Positions 1 to 5,030 of a DNA stretch of 5,576 bases are shown one piece after another. Position numbers and translations under genes: made by a program. The DNA lies in assembly GCA_022571535.1 (NCBI GenBank), contig JACZXR010000185.1:1-5576 (forward strand). Reading direction: 5' to 3'. The number at the start of each line of letters is the position of its first letter. Within the stretch, counting starts at the first letter, position 1. Source of the stretch: Deltaproteobacteria bacterium. Its GTDB lineage: Bacteria > Desulfobacterota > Binatia > UBA9968 > CAXXLF01. The notes below the pieces were generated by a model, which saw only the letters and a program-made list of their open reading frames with translations, was not told the DNA's origin and made no database searches.

Positions 1-27
1 TCCACTGATCCTCTTACCGTTTGACAT
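1..27 (-). CDS. Start of an unidentified protein (partial; possibly a MobA/MocA-like nucleotidyltransferase)
   Basis: Nine codons, MSNGKRISG, run off the left edge, starting 28 bp after the stop of the second XdhC-family gene and on the same strand. The spacing suits another operon member. The short basic lead ending in R-I-S-G resembles the start of many MobA/MocA-type molybdopterin nucleotidyltransferases, where a nucleotide-binding LAAG motif would follow, and such genes often sit beside xdhC. The diagnostic motif is outside the window, so the family is a guess from context. The ribosome binding site is weak (GCGGGA just upstream), and an in-frame GTG five codons earlier is an alternative start. 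Confidence 0.35.
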
Positions 28-55
28 TTTCCCGCTATTCACCGAGCACTACTTG

Positions 56-829
56 CTAATGGCCTGATAGAGATTGGGCCTTCCCCCCTCGCCGGACCTT
101 GATGATCTCTCCAAGAATTGAGAGGGCGATCTCCTCCGGGGTTTCCGTACTAATGTCTAGACCGATGGGGGCATAGACCCTCTGGAGGTCCTCTTTAGCG
201 ATCTTCTCTTCCTCTGAGAATCTCTGAAAACATGCCTTGATCCGCCTCCGACTACCGATCATTCCAATGTACTTGGCCGGGCTATGAATGATCTCACGCA
301 AACAGGGTTCGTCGTACTTATGGCCCCTAGTGATAAGGACAATATAAGTCGTGGGTGTAATTGTGATCCCCTTGATGGTTTCTGCCATGTCCCCAACCAA
401 TATCTCATCTGCATCGGGAAATCTCTCTCGATTGGCAAAGAGGATTCGATCTTCAATGACGACCACGTAATAATCCAAAACCTTGGCCATTCTGACAAGA
501 GGGACAGCGATGTGTCCCGCACCGACCACGATCAATTTTGGAGGAGAGGGAATCACCTCAAAGAACACTTCCATCTTTCCTCCAGCGAGAGGAAGATCCA
601 ATGGCACGAGCTTCGACCTCTCCTGCTGAAGGCGGACCCCCGCCTCCCTGATAATCGCAGCTTGAAGTTCCTCATGGTGAATGGTCCCTGAGTGGACGCG
701 CCCGTCACGCACCAGGCACTTTTGCCCAGCCGCCACCCGGCCGTTCCCTTCAACCTCGACCACCGTCGCCAATACTGCAGCGGCGCCTTCTTGCTTGACC
801 TGAATCAGACCCTCAACTAGACCCTTCAT
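56..829 (-). CDS. xdhC: XdhC/CoxI family protein with degenerate N domain and intact Rossmann C domain
   Basis: A 257-residue probable molybdenum hydroxylase maturation factor of the XdhC/CoxI family. The C-terminal XdhC_C Rossmann domain is clear from about residue 97. It has the dinucleotide-type glycine motif VVGAGHIA (101-108), a post-strand acidic residue in VIEDR (124-128), the conserved ITRGHKYD (166-173), YIGMIGSRRR (187-196), and the family signature APIGLDISTETPEEIALSIL (220-239). Residues 1-92 align with the XdhC N domain of the upstream neighbour (GTI, REA and a GG near 83-84 are shared). However, the GST-P segment is lost, GGGC-x-E is replaced by HHEE, and the CGG motif reads AGG. 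The cysteines linked to cofactor binding are therefore missing. The ATG is preceded by GGAG with 7 nt spacing. The gene overlaps the upstream XdhC gene by 17 bp, which suggests translational coupling. It is a cytoplasmic protein with no signal peptide. The family call is firm; the division of labour with its neighbour is inferred. Confidence 0.92.
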   Translation of the reverse strand: MKGLVEGLIQVKQEGAAAVLATVVEVEGNGRVAAGQKCLVRDGRVHSGTIHHEELQAAIIREAGVRLQQERSKLVPLDLPLAGGKMEVFFEVIPSPPKLIVVGAGHIAVPLVRMAKVLDYYVVVIEDRILFANRERFPDADEILVGDMAETIKGITITPTTYIVLITRGHKYDEPCLREIIHSPAKYIGMIGSRRRIKACFQRFSEEEKIAKEDLQRVYAPIGLDISTETPEEIALSILGEIIKVRRGGKAQSLSGH

Positions 830-1169
830 TCTCTTTCTCCAACATTTCCTCCTGCCCCTTCCACCACGGATCGAGGAAGATATTCATAATACCGCCGCAG
901 ACAGCCGGGCTGTCTGAAGAGATGTCATCGAGCAGATCCACCCGCACCATTTTAGGCTCTCTCTTTCTGATGACCTCGATGGCCTCACGTCGCACATCCG
1001 CTTCTCCACACCCTCCCCCGATCGTCCCTAAAATCTCCCCCCAGGCCGTCACCACCATTTTTGCACCGACCTCCCTCGGGGTGGACCCGCGCGTTGATAC
1101 AATCGTCGCTACGGCCAGGGTCTCTCCCTTTTCCAGAAAACCCTTGATCTGCTCATAAATAGAATCCAT
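813..1169 (-). CDS. xdhC: XdhC/CoxF N-terminal-domain protein (stand-alone)
   Basis: A 118-residue protein made of the XdhC_CoxI N-terminal domain alone. Visible motifs are ATIVSTRGSTPREVGAKM (21-38), GTIGGGCGEADVRREA (48-63) with Cys54 and Glu56, and AVCGG (89-93) with Cys91. Family members bind molybdenum cofactor, promote its sulfuration and help insert it into xanthine dehydrogenase-like enzymes; cysteines in these motifs are the likely cofactor contacts. Canonical XdhC carries this domain and the Rossmann domain in one chain of roughly 250-350 residues. Here the Rossmann part lies on the next gene, so the two proteins may form a functional pair. The start at 1169 was chosen over an ATG at 1289. 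It has a perfect AGGAGG 7 nt upstream, the residues from it match the family, and the 40-residue extension would overlap the end of the VWA gene. The frame ends in TGA inside the next gene. Confidence 0.93.
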   Translation of the reverse strand: MDSIYEQIKGFLEKGETLAVATIVSTRGSTPREVGAKMVVTAWGEILGTIGGGCGEADVRREAIEVIRKREPKMVRVDLLDDISSDSPAVCGGIMNIFLDPWWKGQEEMLEKENEGSS

Positions 1170-1176
1170 CGCTTGA

Positions 1177-1182
1177 CCTCCT
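1177..1182 (-). promoter_or_regulatory. Ribosome binding site fixing the start of the XdhC N-domain gene
   Basis: Reads AGGAGG on the minus strand, 7 nt before the ATG at 1169-1167. It overlaps the TAG stop of the VWA gene (1183-1181), so ribosomes finishing that gene would end on the site for the next. It is the strongest Shine-Dalgarno sequence in the cluster and rules against the ORF start at 1289. Confidence 0.85.
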
Positions 1183-2401
1183 AGGCAACCAGTTTTTGCA
1201 TCGTGCGCCCCAGGGCAACAAGGCTGTGGACATTGTGGACCGATAAAAAGAAATCCAGATATGGAAGCGCAGCCTGCATTCCCTTGCACAACGGCTGATA
1301 GTTTTCACTAGCCAAAAGGGGATTGAGCCATATGATCTTGTAACATCGCCTCTTTAAGTTCCGCATCTCCTGTTCCATGAGCGCCACGTCGCCTCGGTCC
1401 CACCCATCGCTGATGAGGACAATCACGGTCCGATGGGTCACCAAAGAGGGCGCAAATTCCCGATTAAAGGTGTGCAGGGAGTGCCCAATATTCGTTCCCC
1501 CGGACCAACCCTGGACAGAACTAGAAATCCTCTCCAGGGCGTTGCCGATGTCCTTGGTGCGGATGAGATGGGTGATGCGGGTGAGCGAGGTGCTGAAGAC
1601 AAAAGTCTCCACACCCCAAAGCTCGTTCTGCAGGCCATACATGAACTGGATCAAAAAGCGGCTGTAACAATCCATAGAGCCGCTCACGTCACAGAGGAGA
1701 ACAATGCGTGTCTTTTTAATCCTCCGCTTGCGTGTGACGAGTTCAATGATGTCTCCTCCATATTTAATGTTTTTCCTCATGGTCCAGCGGGGATCGATCT
1801 CATCCCCCTTGAGTGCGCGCTTTTTCCGGCGGCTCATCTGCGTGGCAATTTTCGAGGCAATCAAAAGGATTGCCCGGCCAATTGCCCGACTCTCCTCGAT
1901 GCCCATCTCGCTGAAGTCCTTTGAGTTCAGCGACTCGCGAGGGCTATAGGTGGGAAGAAAGAAGGGGTCTCTATCTTGAGTGCGATCCTCCTCCTGACTT
2001 GTGGCCTGTGCGACTACCTCTTCCAAGCTCCCTCCTGGACCATCGGATTCCTCTTGGGACTCCTCCGAGCCGGGCACCGACAACTCGATTGTCTCCATGG
2101 GCTCCTCGTCCAGCGTGATGTCCTTCCAAAAGCAATCAAAGACGCGGTCGAAAAGAGCGACTTCTTCCTTTTCACAGATCAGGTTAGAGAGCAGGACCGA
2201 GTAAAAGTCACCTCGCAGTGTGATGTCAACGAACTCAAGAGAGCGGCTGGCATCGATCACCTGACTCAGGCCTACCCTGAGTCCCAGGTCTTTCAGAACC
2301 CGGCTAAAGGCCAGCAGGTTGGCCAAGATCCCCTGGCCCCGCACGCTCGAAAAGCGTTTGACCGTGCTGATAATTTCTTGATCTGAGGGCTGCGTGGTCA
2401 T
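1181..2401 (-). CDS. coxE: CoxE-like VWA-domain protein
   Basis: A 406-residue protein of the VWA_CoxE family. The C-terminal von Willebrand A domain (about 230-400) has a complete metal-ion-dependent adhesion site: DVSGSM with Asp238, Ser240 and Ser242; Thr303 in SGGTNIG; and Asp332 in ISDGWDRGD. The N-terminal 95 residues are a helical region typical of CoxE proteins. Residues 97-147 are a low-complexity Glu/Ser/Asp-rich linker, followed by basic patches at 191-199 and 224-232. In CO-oxidising bacteria CoxE works with the MoxR ATPase CoxD in maturing the active site of CO dehydrogenase; homologues also accompany other molybdenum hydroxylases. The gene begins one base after the TAG of the ATPase gene (TAGGATG), so translation is probably coupled. 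A GGAG lies about 13 nt upstream of the ATG, farther than usual. The family is secure. The coxE symbol rests on domain plus neighbour and does not imply a CO dehydrogenase substrate. Confidence 0.92.
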   Translation of the reverse strand: MTTQPSDQEIISTVKRFSSVRGQGILANLLAFSRVLKDLGLRVGLSQVIDASRSLEFVDITLRGDFYSVLLSNLICEKEEVALFDRVFDCFWKDITLDEEPMETIELSVPGSEESQEESDGPGGSLEEVVAQATSQEEDRTQDRDPFFLPTYSPRESLNSKDFSEMGIEESRAIGRAILLIASKIATQMSRRKKRALKGDEIDPRWTMRKNIKYGGDIIELVTRKRRIKKTRIVLLCDVSGSMDCYSRFLIQFMYGLQNELWGVETFVFSTSLTRITHLIRTKDIGNALERISSSVQGWSGGTNIGHSLHTFNREFAPSLVTHRTVIVLISDGWDRGDVALMEQEMRNLKRRCYKIIWLNPLLASENYQPLCKGMQAALPYLDFFLSVHNVHSLVALGRTMQKLVA

Positions 2402-2402
2402 C

Positions 2403-3323
2403 CTACGTCTGGAACTCCATCGGATCTTTGAAAATCCCTTCTAAATTTAATTTCTTGCCTGCTACTTCCGACTTAAGATGATGGAGGTCCTCTCGGTACT
2501 TAAATACGCACCCCATGGTATCTTCCATGCTCTTCTCATCGAGTTCTTCCCGATGAAGGGTGATCAGGGCAGAGGCCCAATCCAGTGTCTCCGCGACGCC
2601 GGGACGCTTGTAGAAATTCATCTGTCGAACTTGCTGCATAAAGGCACAAATCTGTTTGGCCAAGTGCGTCTGTATTTGCGGGTGTTTAGTCATCACGATC
2701 TCGTATTCTTTTTCAAAGGTGGGGTATTCGATCCAGTGGTAGAGACAGCGTCGCTTCAGGGCGTCATGAATTTCCCGGGTACGATTTGATGTCAGGAAAA
2801 CATAGGGACGCTGCTTTGCTCGGATGGTGCCGATCTCAGGGATCGTGATCTGAAAATCGGAAAGGACCTCTAAAAGAAAAGCCTCAAATTCCATGTCGGC
2901 TCGATCGATCTCGTCAATGAGTAGGACCGGCGGCGTCGTGCCGTTACTTTGAATCGCCTCTAACAGCGGCCTCTTGACGAGATACTCCTCGGTAAAGATC
3001 TCCGTCTCGACAGTTCTGCGGTCTCCTTTACCGACTTCTTCTAACTTGATCCGCAGCATCTGCTTGGGATAGTTCCACTCATAGAGCGCCGTGCTGGCGT
3101 CCAACCCCTCATAGCACTGGAGACGGATCAGGCCCGTCTGCATGACCTCGGCCAGAACCTTGGCAATCTCGGTCTTGCCGACACCGGCCTCCCCTTCTAA
3201 TAGCACAGGCTTCCCCAGGTTAATGGAGAGATAGACCACGGTGGCCAGACTTCTGTCACAGATATACTGCCGACTTCTTAAGGCCTCCTGAATTTTCTCG
3301 ATCGAAAGCTTCTTTGGATTCAT
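2403..3323 (-). CDS. coxD: MoxR-family AAA+ ATPase, CoxD-like
   Basis: A 306-residue AAA+ ATPase of the MoxR group (AAA_5-type). Walker A is GEAGVGKT (44-51), Walker B is LLIDEID (134-140), sensor 1 lies in FLTSN (176-180), an arginine-finger region is LKRR (189-192), and a lid/sensor 2 segment follows around RPGVAETLDWA (240-250). All residues needed for ATP binding and hydrolysis appear intact. MoxR ATPases pair with VWA proteins as metalloenzyme chaperones. With a CoxE-type partner directly downstream, this matches CoxD, which is needed to build the mature CO dehydrogenase active site. The ATG is preceded by AGGGG at 5 nt spacing, and the yqeB stop is 28 bp upstream. The protein is cytoplasmic, with no signal or membrane segment. 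Family assignment is very secure; the specific target enzyme is not visible here. Confidence 0.95.
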   Translation of the reverse strand: MNPKKLSIEKIQEALRSRQYICDRSLATVVYLSINLGKPVLLEGEAGVGKTEIAKVLAEVMQTGLIRLQCYEGLDASTALYEWNYPKQMLRIKLEEVGKGDRRTVETEIFTEEYLVKRPLLEAIQSNGTTPPVLLIDEIDRADMEFEAFLLEVLSDFQITIPEIGTIRAKQRPYVFLTSNRTREIHDALKRRCLYHWIEYPTFEKEYEIVMTKHPQIQTHLAKQICAFMQQVRQMNFYKRPGVAETLDWASALITLHREELDEKSMEDTMGCVFKYREDLHHLKSEVAGKKLNLEGIFKDPMEFQT

Positions 3324-3351
3324 GGGTACCCCTAGATCGTGTGTCAGAAAA

Positions 3352-4170
3352 TTAAGTGGAACTGAGGTTCTTCAGGGAACTGAGAATGGCTTCCAACACC
3401 CCGCCGGCAATGGCCCTCGCCTTATCCGAAATCAGGTAACAATACTCCCTTTCCCCCCTGGGATCAATGTCCCCAGCCTTGATCCCCTCCTCCACCTCAA
3501 TGCCACTTTTAAGCAATCCTCTCAGAACGCCTTTGATCTTGGCACAGATGGGAGAACCATTCACATTGGCCAAAACTTCTCCGGCTTCGACCAGGTCCCC
3601 AATCTCATAAGATGATTCGAAGAGACCCTTCTGAGGAACCCTCAAGACCCTCTCGTCGGTATATCCTGCCACCGGGGCCGGAACACCGGTGTTCTCCTCT
3701 GCCCTACCCTGCCATAGGACCCTTCCGAGATGATGGCCCCGATTGCTCTCTACGACCGCATGGACATTAACCCCGGCCGTAAAGCCAGGCCCCACGCCCA
3801 CAACGATCGGTGCATCAGACCTATCCGTTCCCATATTTTTCTTGGCCATAATCGCATCCACTATAACCGTCGGCTGCATGAGTTTACGAACACCCGCCTC
3901 CGGATCGACCAGAAGCGCAATGCCGTCGTTTTCCCAAACCCTGGCGGCCTCTTTAAAAGAGGGAACCCTAACCGCCTGAACCCCCTCCACCGTGTGGGAT
4001 CCCCGATAGACCGCATCGGCAAAGGCCACGGGACGCCGGACCGTGGTCGGTACGGGAACCTCTGTGATCAGGACTCTCATATGGCAGCGGTGCAGGCGAT
4101 GGGCAATCCCGCTGGCCATCTCGCCACCACCTCTTACGAGAACCTTCAGGTTATAAAAGTTAAGTCCCAT
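3352..4170 (-). CDS. yqeB: YqeB-type selenium-dependent molybdenum hydroxylase system protein
   Basis: A 272-residue protein matching the YqeB family (EF2563-type, TIGR03309). Recognisable segments are VRGGGEMASGIAHRLHR (12-28), TEVPVPTTVRRPVAFADAVY (36-55), VGVGPGFTAGVNVHAVVES (124-142), and the C-terminal KAGDIDPRG (231-239). The middle stretch 165-235 (PVAGYTDERVLR, then GDLVEAGEVLANVNGSPICAKIKGV in two parts) resembles a barrel-sandwich/biotinyl-like fold. The family co-occurs with SelD and XdhC-type proteins in genomes with labile-selenium molybdenum hydroxylases; its biochemical activity is not established. The ATG at 4170 is the only sensible start, because an in-frame TAG lies 11 codons upstream (4203-4201). 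No good Shine-Dalgarno site precedes it; the nearest GGA is about 15 nt away. It is the first of the tightly spaced genes, 119 bp downstream of the TPR gene and 28 bp upstream of the ATPase gene. Confidence 0.9.
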   Translation of the reverse strand: MGLNFYNLKVLVRGGGEMASGIAHRLHRCHMRVLITEVPVPTTVRRPVAFADAVYRGSHTVEGVQAVRVPSFKEAARVWENDGIALLVDPEAGVRKLMQPTVIVDAIMAKKNMGTDRSDAPIVVGVGPGFTAGVNVHAVVESNRGHHLGRVLWQGRAEENTGVPAPVAGYTDERVLRVPQKGLFESSYEIGDLVEAGEVLANVNGSPICAKIKGVLRGLLKSGIEVEEGIKAGDIDPRGEREYCYLISDKARAIAGGVLEAILSSLKNLSST

Positions 4171-4289
4171 GAGTTCATTCGCTTCCGTCCGTCGGCAAGT
4201 CTACTTTAACCCGCCTGCATTAGGCAAATGGCGATCATCACATCAGGCGAGACAGAGTGAACCGGACCGTCCTAGACTTCTTCTCTTCC

Positions 4290-4640
4290 CTAGTCTTTTT
4301 TCTCTTCTTCTTTCTTTTCCTGGAGTTGTCTCTTCCAACCCAGAGTCCTGGCCTTGGCCCCAATACTCTCGGCCTCTGCAATCATTCCCTTACGCTGATA
4401 AAAAATCGAAAGGCTCGTATAGGCTAACTCATCCTCCGGGCTGACTTCGATTAACTTCATTCCGACTTCAATGGCCTCGTCCAGCCTGTCACTGCTCGCG
4501 TATGCCATAGCCAGGGCATGCAGTGCATCGGGATAGTTCGAATCTTCCTCCAGGGCCTTCTGATAGGCTTCAATAGCCTCACCCATCTTGTCTTCGGCGT
4601 AGAGCTCCATACCGCGGTTGTAGTGATCTTCCTTAGTCAT
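4290..4640 (-). CDS. Small tetratricopeptide-repeat protein
   Basis: A 116-residue protein composed almost entirely of TPR repeats. Repeat one is about 4-37 (HYNRGMELYAEDKMGEAIEAYQKAL), here shortened to its core: GMELY, then EAIEAYQKAL. Repeat two is 38-71 (DALHALAMAYASSDRLDEAI, then KLIEVSPEDELA). Repeat three is 72-100 (YTSLSIFYQRKGMIAEAESI). A highly charged Lys/Glu tail (105-116) follows. The spacing of Gly/Ala, Tyr and Pro is typical of the fold, which binds other proteins. The start at 4640 is preferred over ATGs at 4646 and 4694 because AAGGAG lies 8 nt upstream of it, too close (2 nt) to the 4646 ATG. There is no signal peptide. The gene is on the same strand as the maturation genes but 119 bp away, so co-transcription is possible and unproven. 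A scaffold role in enzyme assembly is speculation. Confidence 0.85.
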   Translation of the reverse strand: MTKEDHYNRGMELYAEDKMGEAIEAYQKALEEDSNYPDALHALAMAYASSDRLDEAIEVGMKLIEVSPEDELAYTSLSIFYQRKGMIAEAESIGAKARTLGWKRQLQEKKEEEKKD

Positions 4641-4798
4641 TTCCATTTCTCCTTTTGACGCCCATCGCCAATAAGACTCATCCCCCCCCCTCATTCAAAA
4701 GTCTAGCCTACACCCTGAGGATCAGCAAACACCTGGACAGGGGCAAAGGCGTCCGTCACATCCCGCAACCTGTCTCTAATACACCGGGTCAAGTTATA

Positions 4799-4828
4799 TC
4801 GGCCACGGGGTTTGAACCCCGTGGTCGA
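4799..4828. repeat. Hairpin 1: CCACGGGG/CCCCGTGG inverted repeat
   Basis: The arms 4799-4810 and 4817-4828 can form a 12 bp stem with one G-T wobble around a TTTGAA loop; the central 8 bp are a perfect match. No U-run follows on either strand, so it is not a classical terminator. It is the first of three contiguous palindromes and resembles a REP-type extragenic element. Confidence 0.7.
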
Positions 4829-4861
4829 CCAAAGGGAAGAGCACCCGCTTCTCCCCTTTGG
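4829..4861. repeat. Hairpin 2: CCAAAGGG/CCCTTTGG inverted repeat
   Basis: Perfect 8 bp arms at 4829-4836 and 4854-4861 enclose a 17 nt loop. It begins at the base after hairpin 1 ends. It has no T-tract, and the arrangement with its neighbours suggests one composite structured element. Confidence 0.55.
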
Positions 4862-4904
4862 AAACCCCATCGGTTTTGTGCCCGCGGCAAGCCGCGGGGT
4901 TTCC
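4860..4904. repeat. Hairpin 3: nested GC-rich palindrome
   Basis: The core is a perfect 8 bp inverted repeat, CCCGCGGC (4881-4888) and GCCGCGGG (4891-4898), separated by AA; physically a slightly larger loop would form. A second pair, GGAAACCCC (4860-4868) and GGGGTTTCC (4896-4904), is also perfect and shares 4896-4898 with the core, so the two folds partly compete. The core looks like the short GC-rich palindromes mobilised by REP-associated tyrosine transposases, but no such transposase is in the window and copy number cannot be judged here. Confidence 0.6.
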
Positions 4905-4980
4905 CAATAACTAAAGCATTGCAGAGGGTCCAGAGCCGACTTGAGAGATCAAGATTTGGAGCCTACGTACTAGAAACGGC

Positions 4981-5010
4981 TTGACACCATTTTGAATCCA
5001 ACCCTATCAT
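4981..5010 (+). promoter_or_regulatory. Predicted sigma70-type promoter for the interrupted transporter
   Basis: A perfect -35 TTGACA (4981-4986), an 18 nt spacer, and a -10 TATCAT (5005-5010) that matches TATAAT at five of six positions. A transcript would start near 5017, giving a leader of about 14 nt that contains AGGGG (5019-5023) 7 nt before the GTG at 5031. The AT-rich stretch 5006-5018 also suits an open complex. The order promoter, ribosome binding site, start codon is intact in front of a frame that carries stop codons. Confidence 0.6.
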
Positions 5011-5030
5011 AATAATTTAGGGGTTCTTCT

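Larger units (their letters stand above)
4641..5030. other. Divergent intergenic region (no intact gene)
   Basis: This stretch separates the minus-strand cluster from the plus-strand transporter frame. It contains the ribosome binding site of the TPR gene, a run of nine G on the minus strand (4682-4690), three adjacent hairpin-forming palindromes (4799-4904), and a plus-strand promoter (4981-5010). I found no convincing minus-strand promoter: TTGACC at 4792-4787 has no matching -10 at 16-18 nt. An open frame of 109 codons across 4655-4984 on the plus strand encodes no recognisable protein and runs through the palindromes. Confidence 0.7.

Noticed and set aside
284..691. 135-codon open frame on the plus strand inside the second XdhC gene
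   Set aside because: It lies wholly opposite a gene with clear XdhC motifs, has no ribosome binding site and no recognisable family; it is a shadow frame.
1170..1289. N-terminal 40-residue extension of the XdhC N-domain protein
   Set aside because: It would overlap the end of the VWA gene by over 100 bp, has no family similarity, and the ATG at 1169 has a perfect AGGAGG site.
1433..1924. 163-codon open frame on the plus strand opposite the VWA gene
   Set aside because: The minus-strand gene has a full MIDAS motif and the plus-strand product looks like no protein family; the open frame follows from the composition of the coding strand.
1976..2386. 136-codon plus-strand frame opposite the N-terminal part of the VWA gene
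   Set aside because: It has no start signal or domain and its composition is that of an antisense translation.
3730..4209. 159-codon plus-strand frame opposite yqeB
   Set aside because: It is antisense to conserved YqeB motifs, with no family resemblance or ribosome binding site.
4171..4289. Terminator or promoter between the TPR gene and yqeB
   Set aside because: Only a 4 bp stem (GCCT/AGGC) is present, and no -35/-10 pair stands out, so neither is called.
4807..4826. tRNA T-arm-like sequence at hairpin 1
   Set aside because: The GGGTTTGAACCC string is loosely like a T-arm, but no acceptor, D or anticodon arms surround it; it is just the palindrome.
4881..4904. Rho-independent terminator at the third hairpin
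   Set aside because: The stem is GC-rich but no T-run follows on either strand, and neither adjacent transcription unit ends here; both start from this region.
4655..4984. 109-codon plus-strand frame across the intergenic region
   Set aside because: It runs through the palindromes, is rich in Pro, Arg and Gly as expected from translating GC-rich repeats, and has no ribosome binding site or domain.
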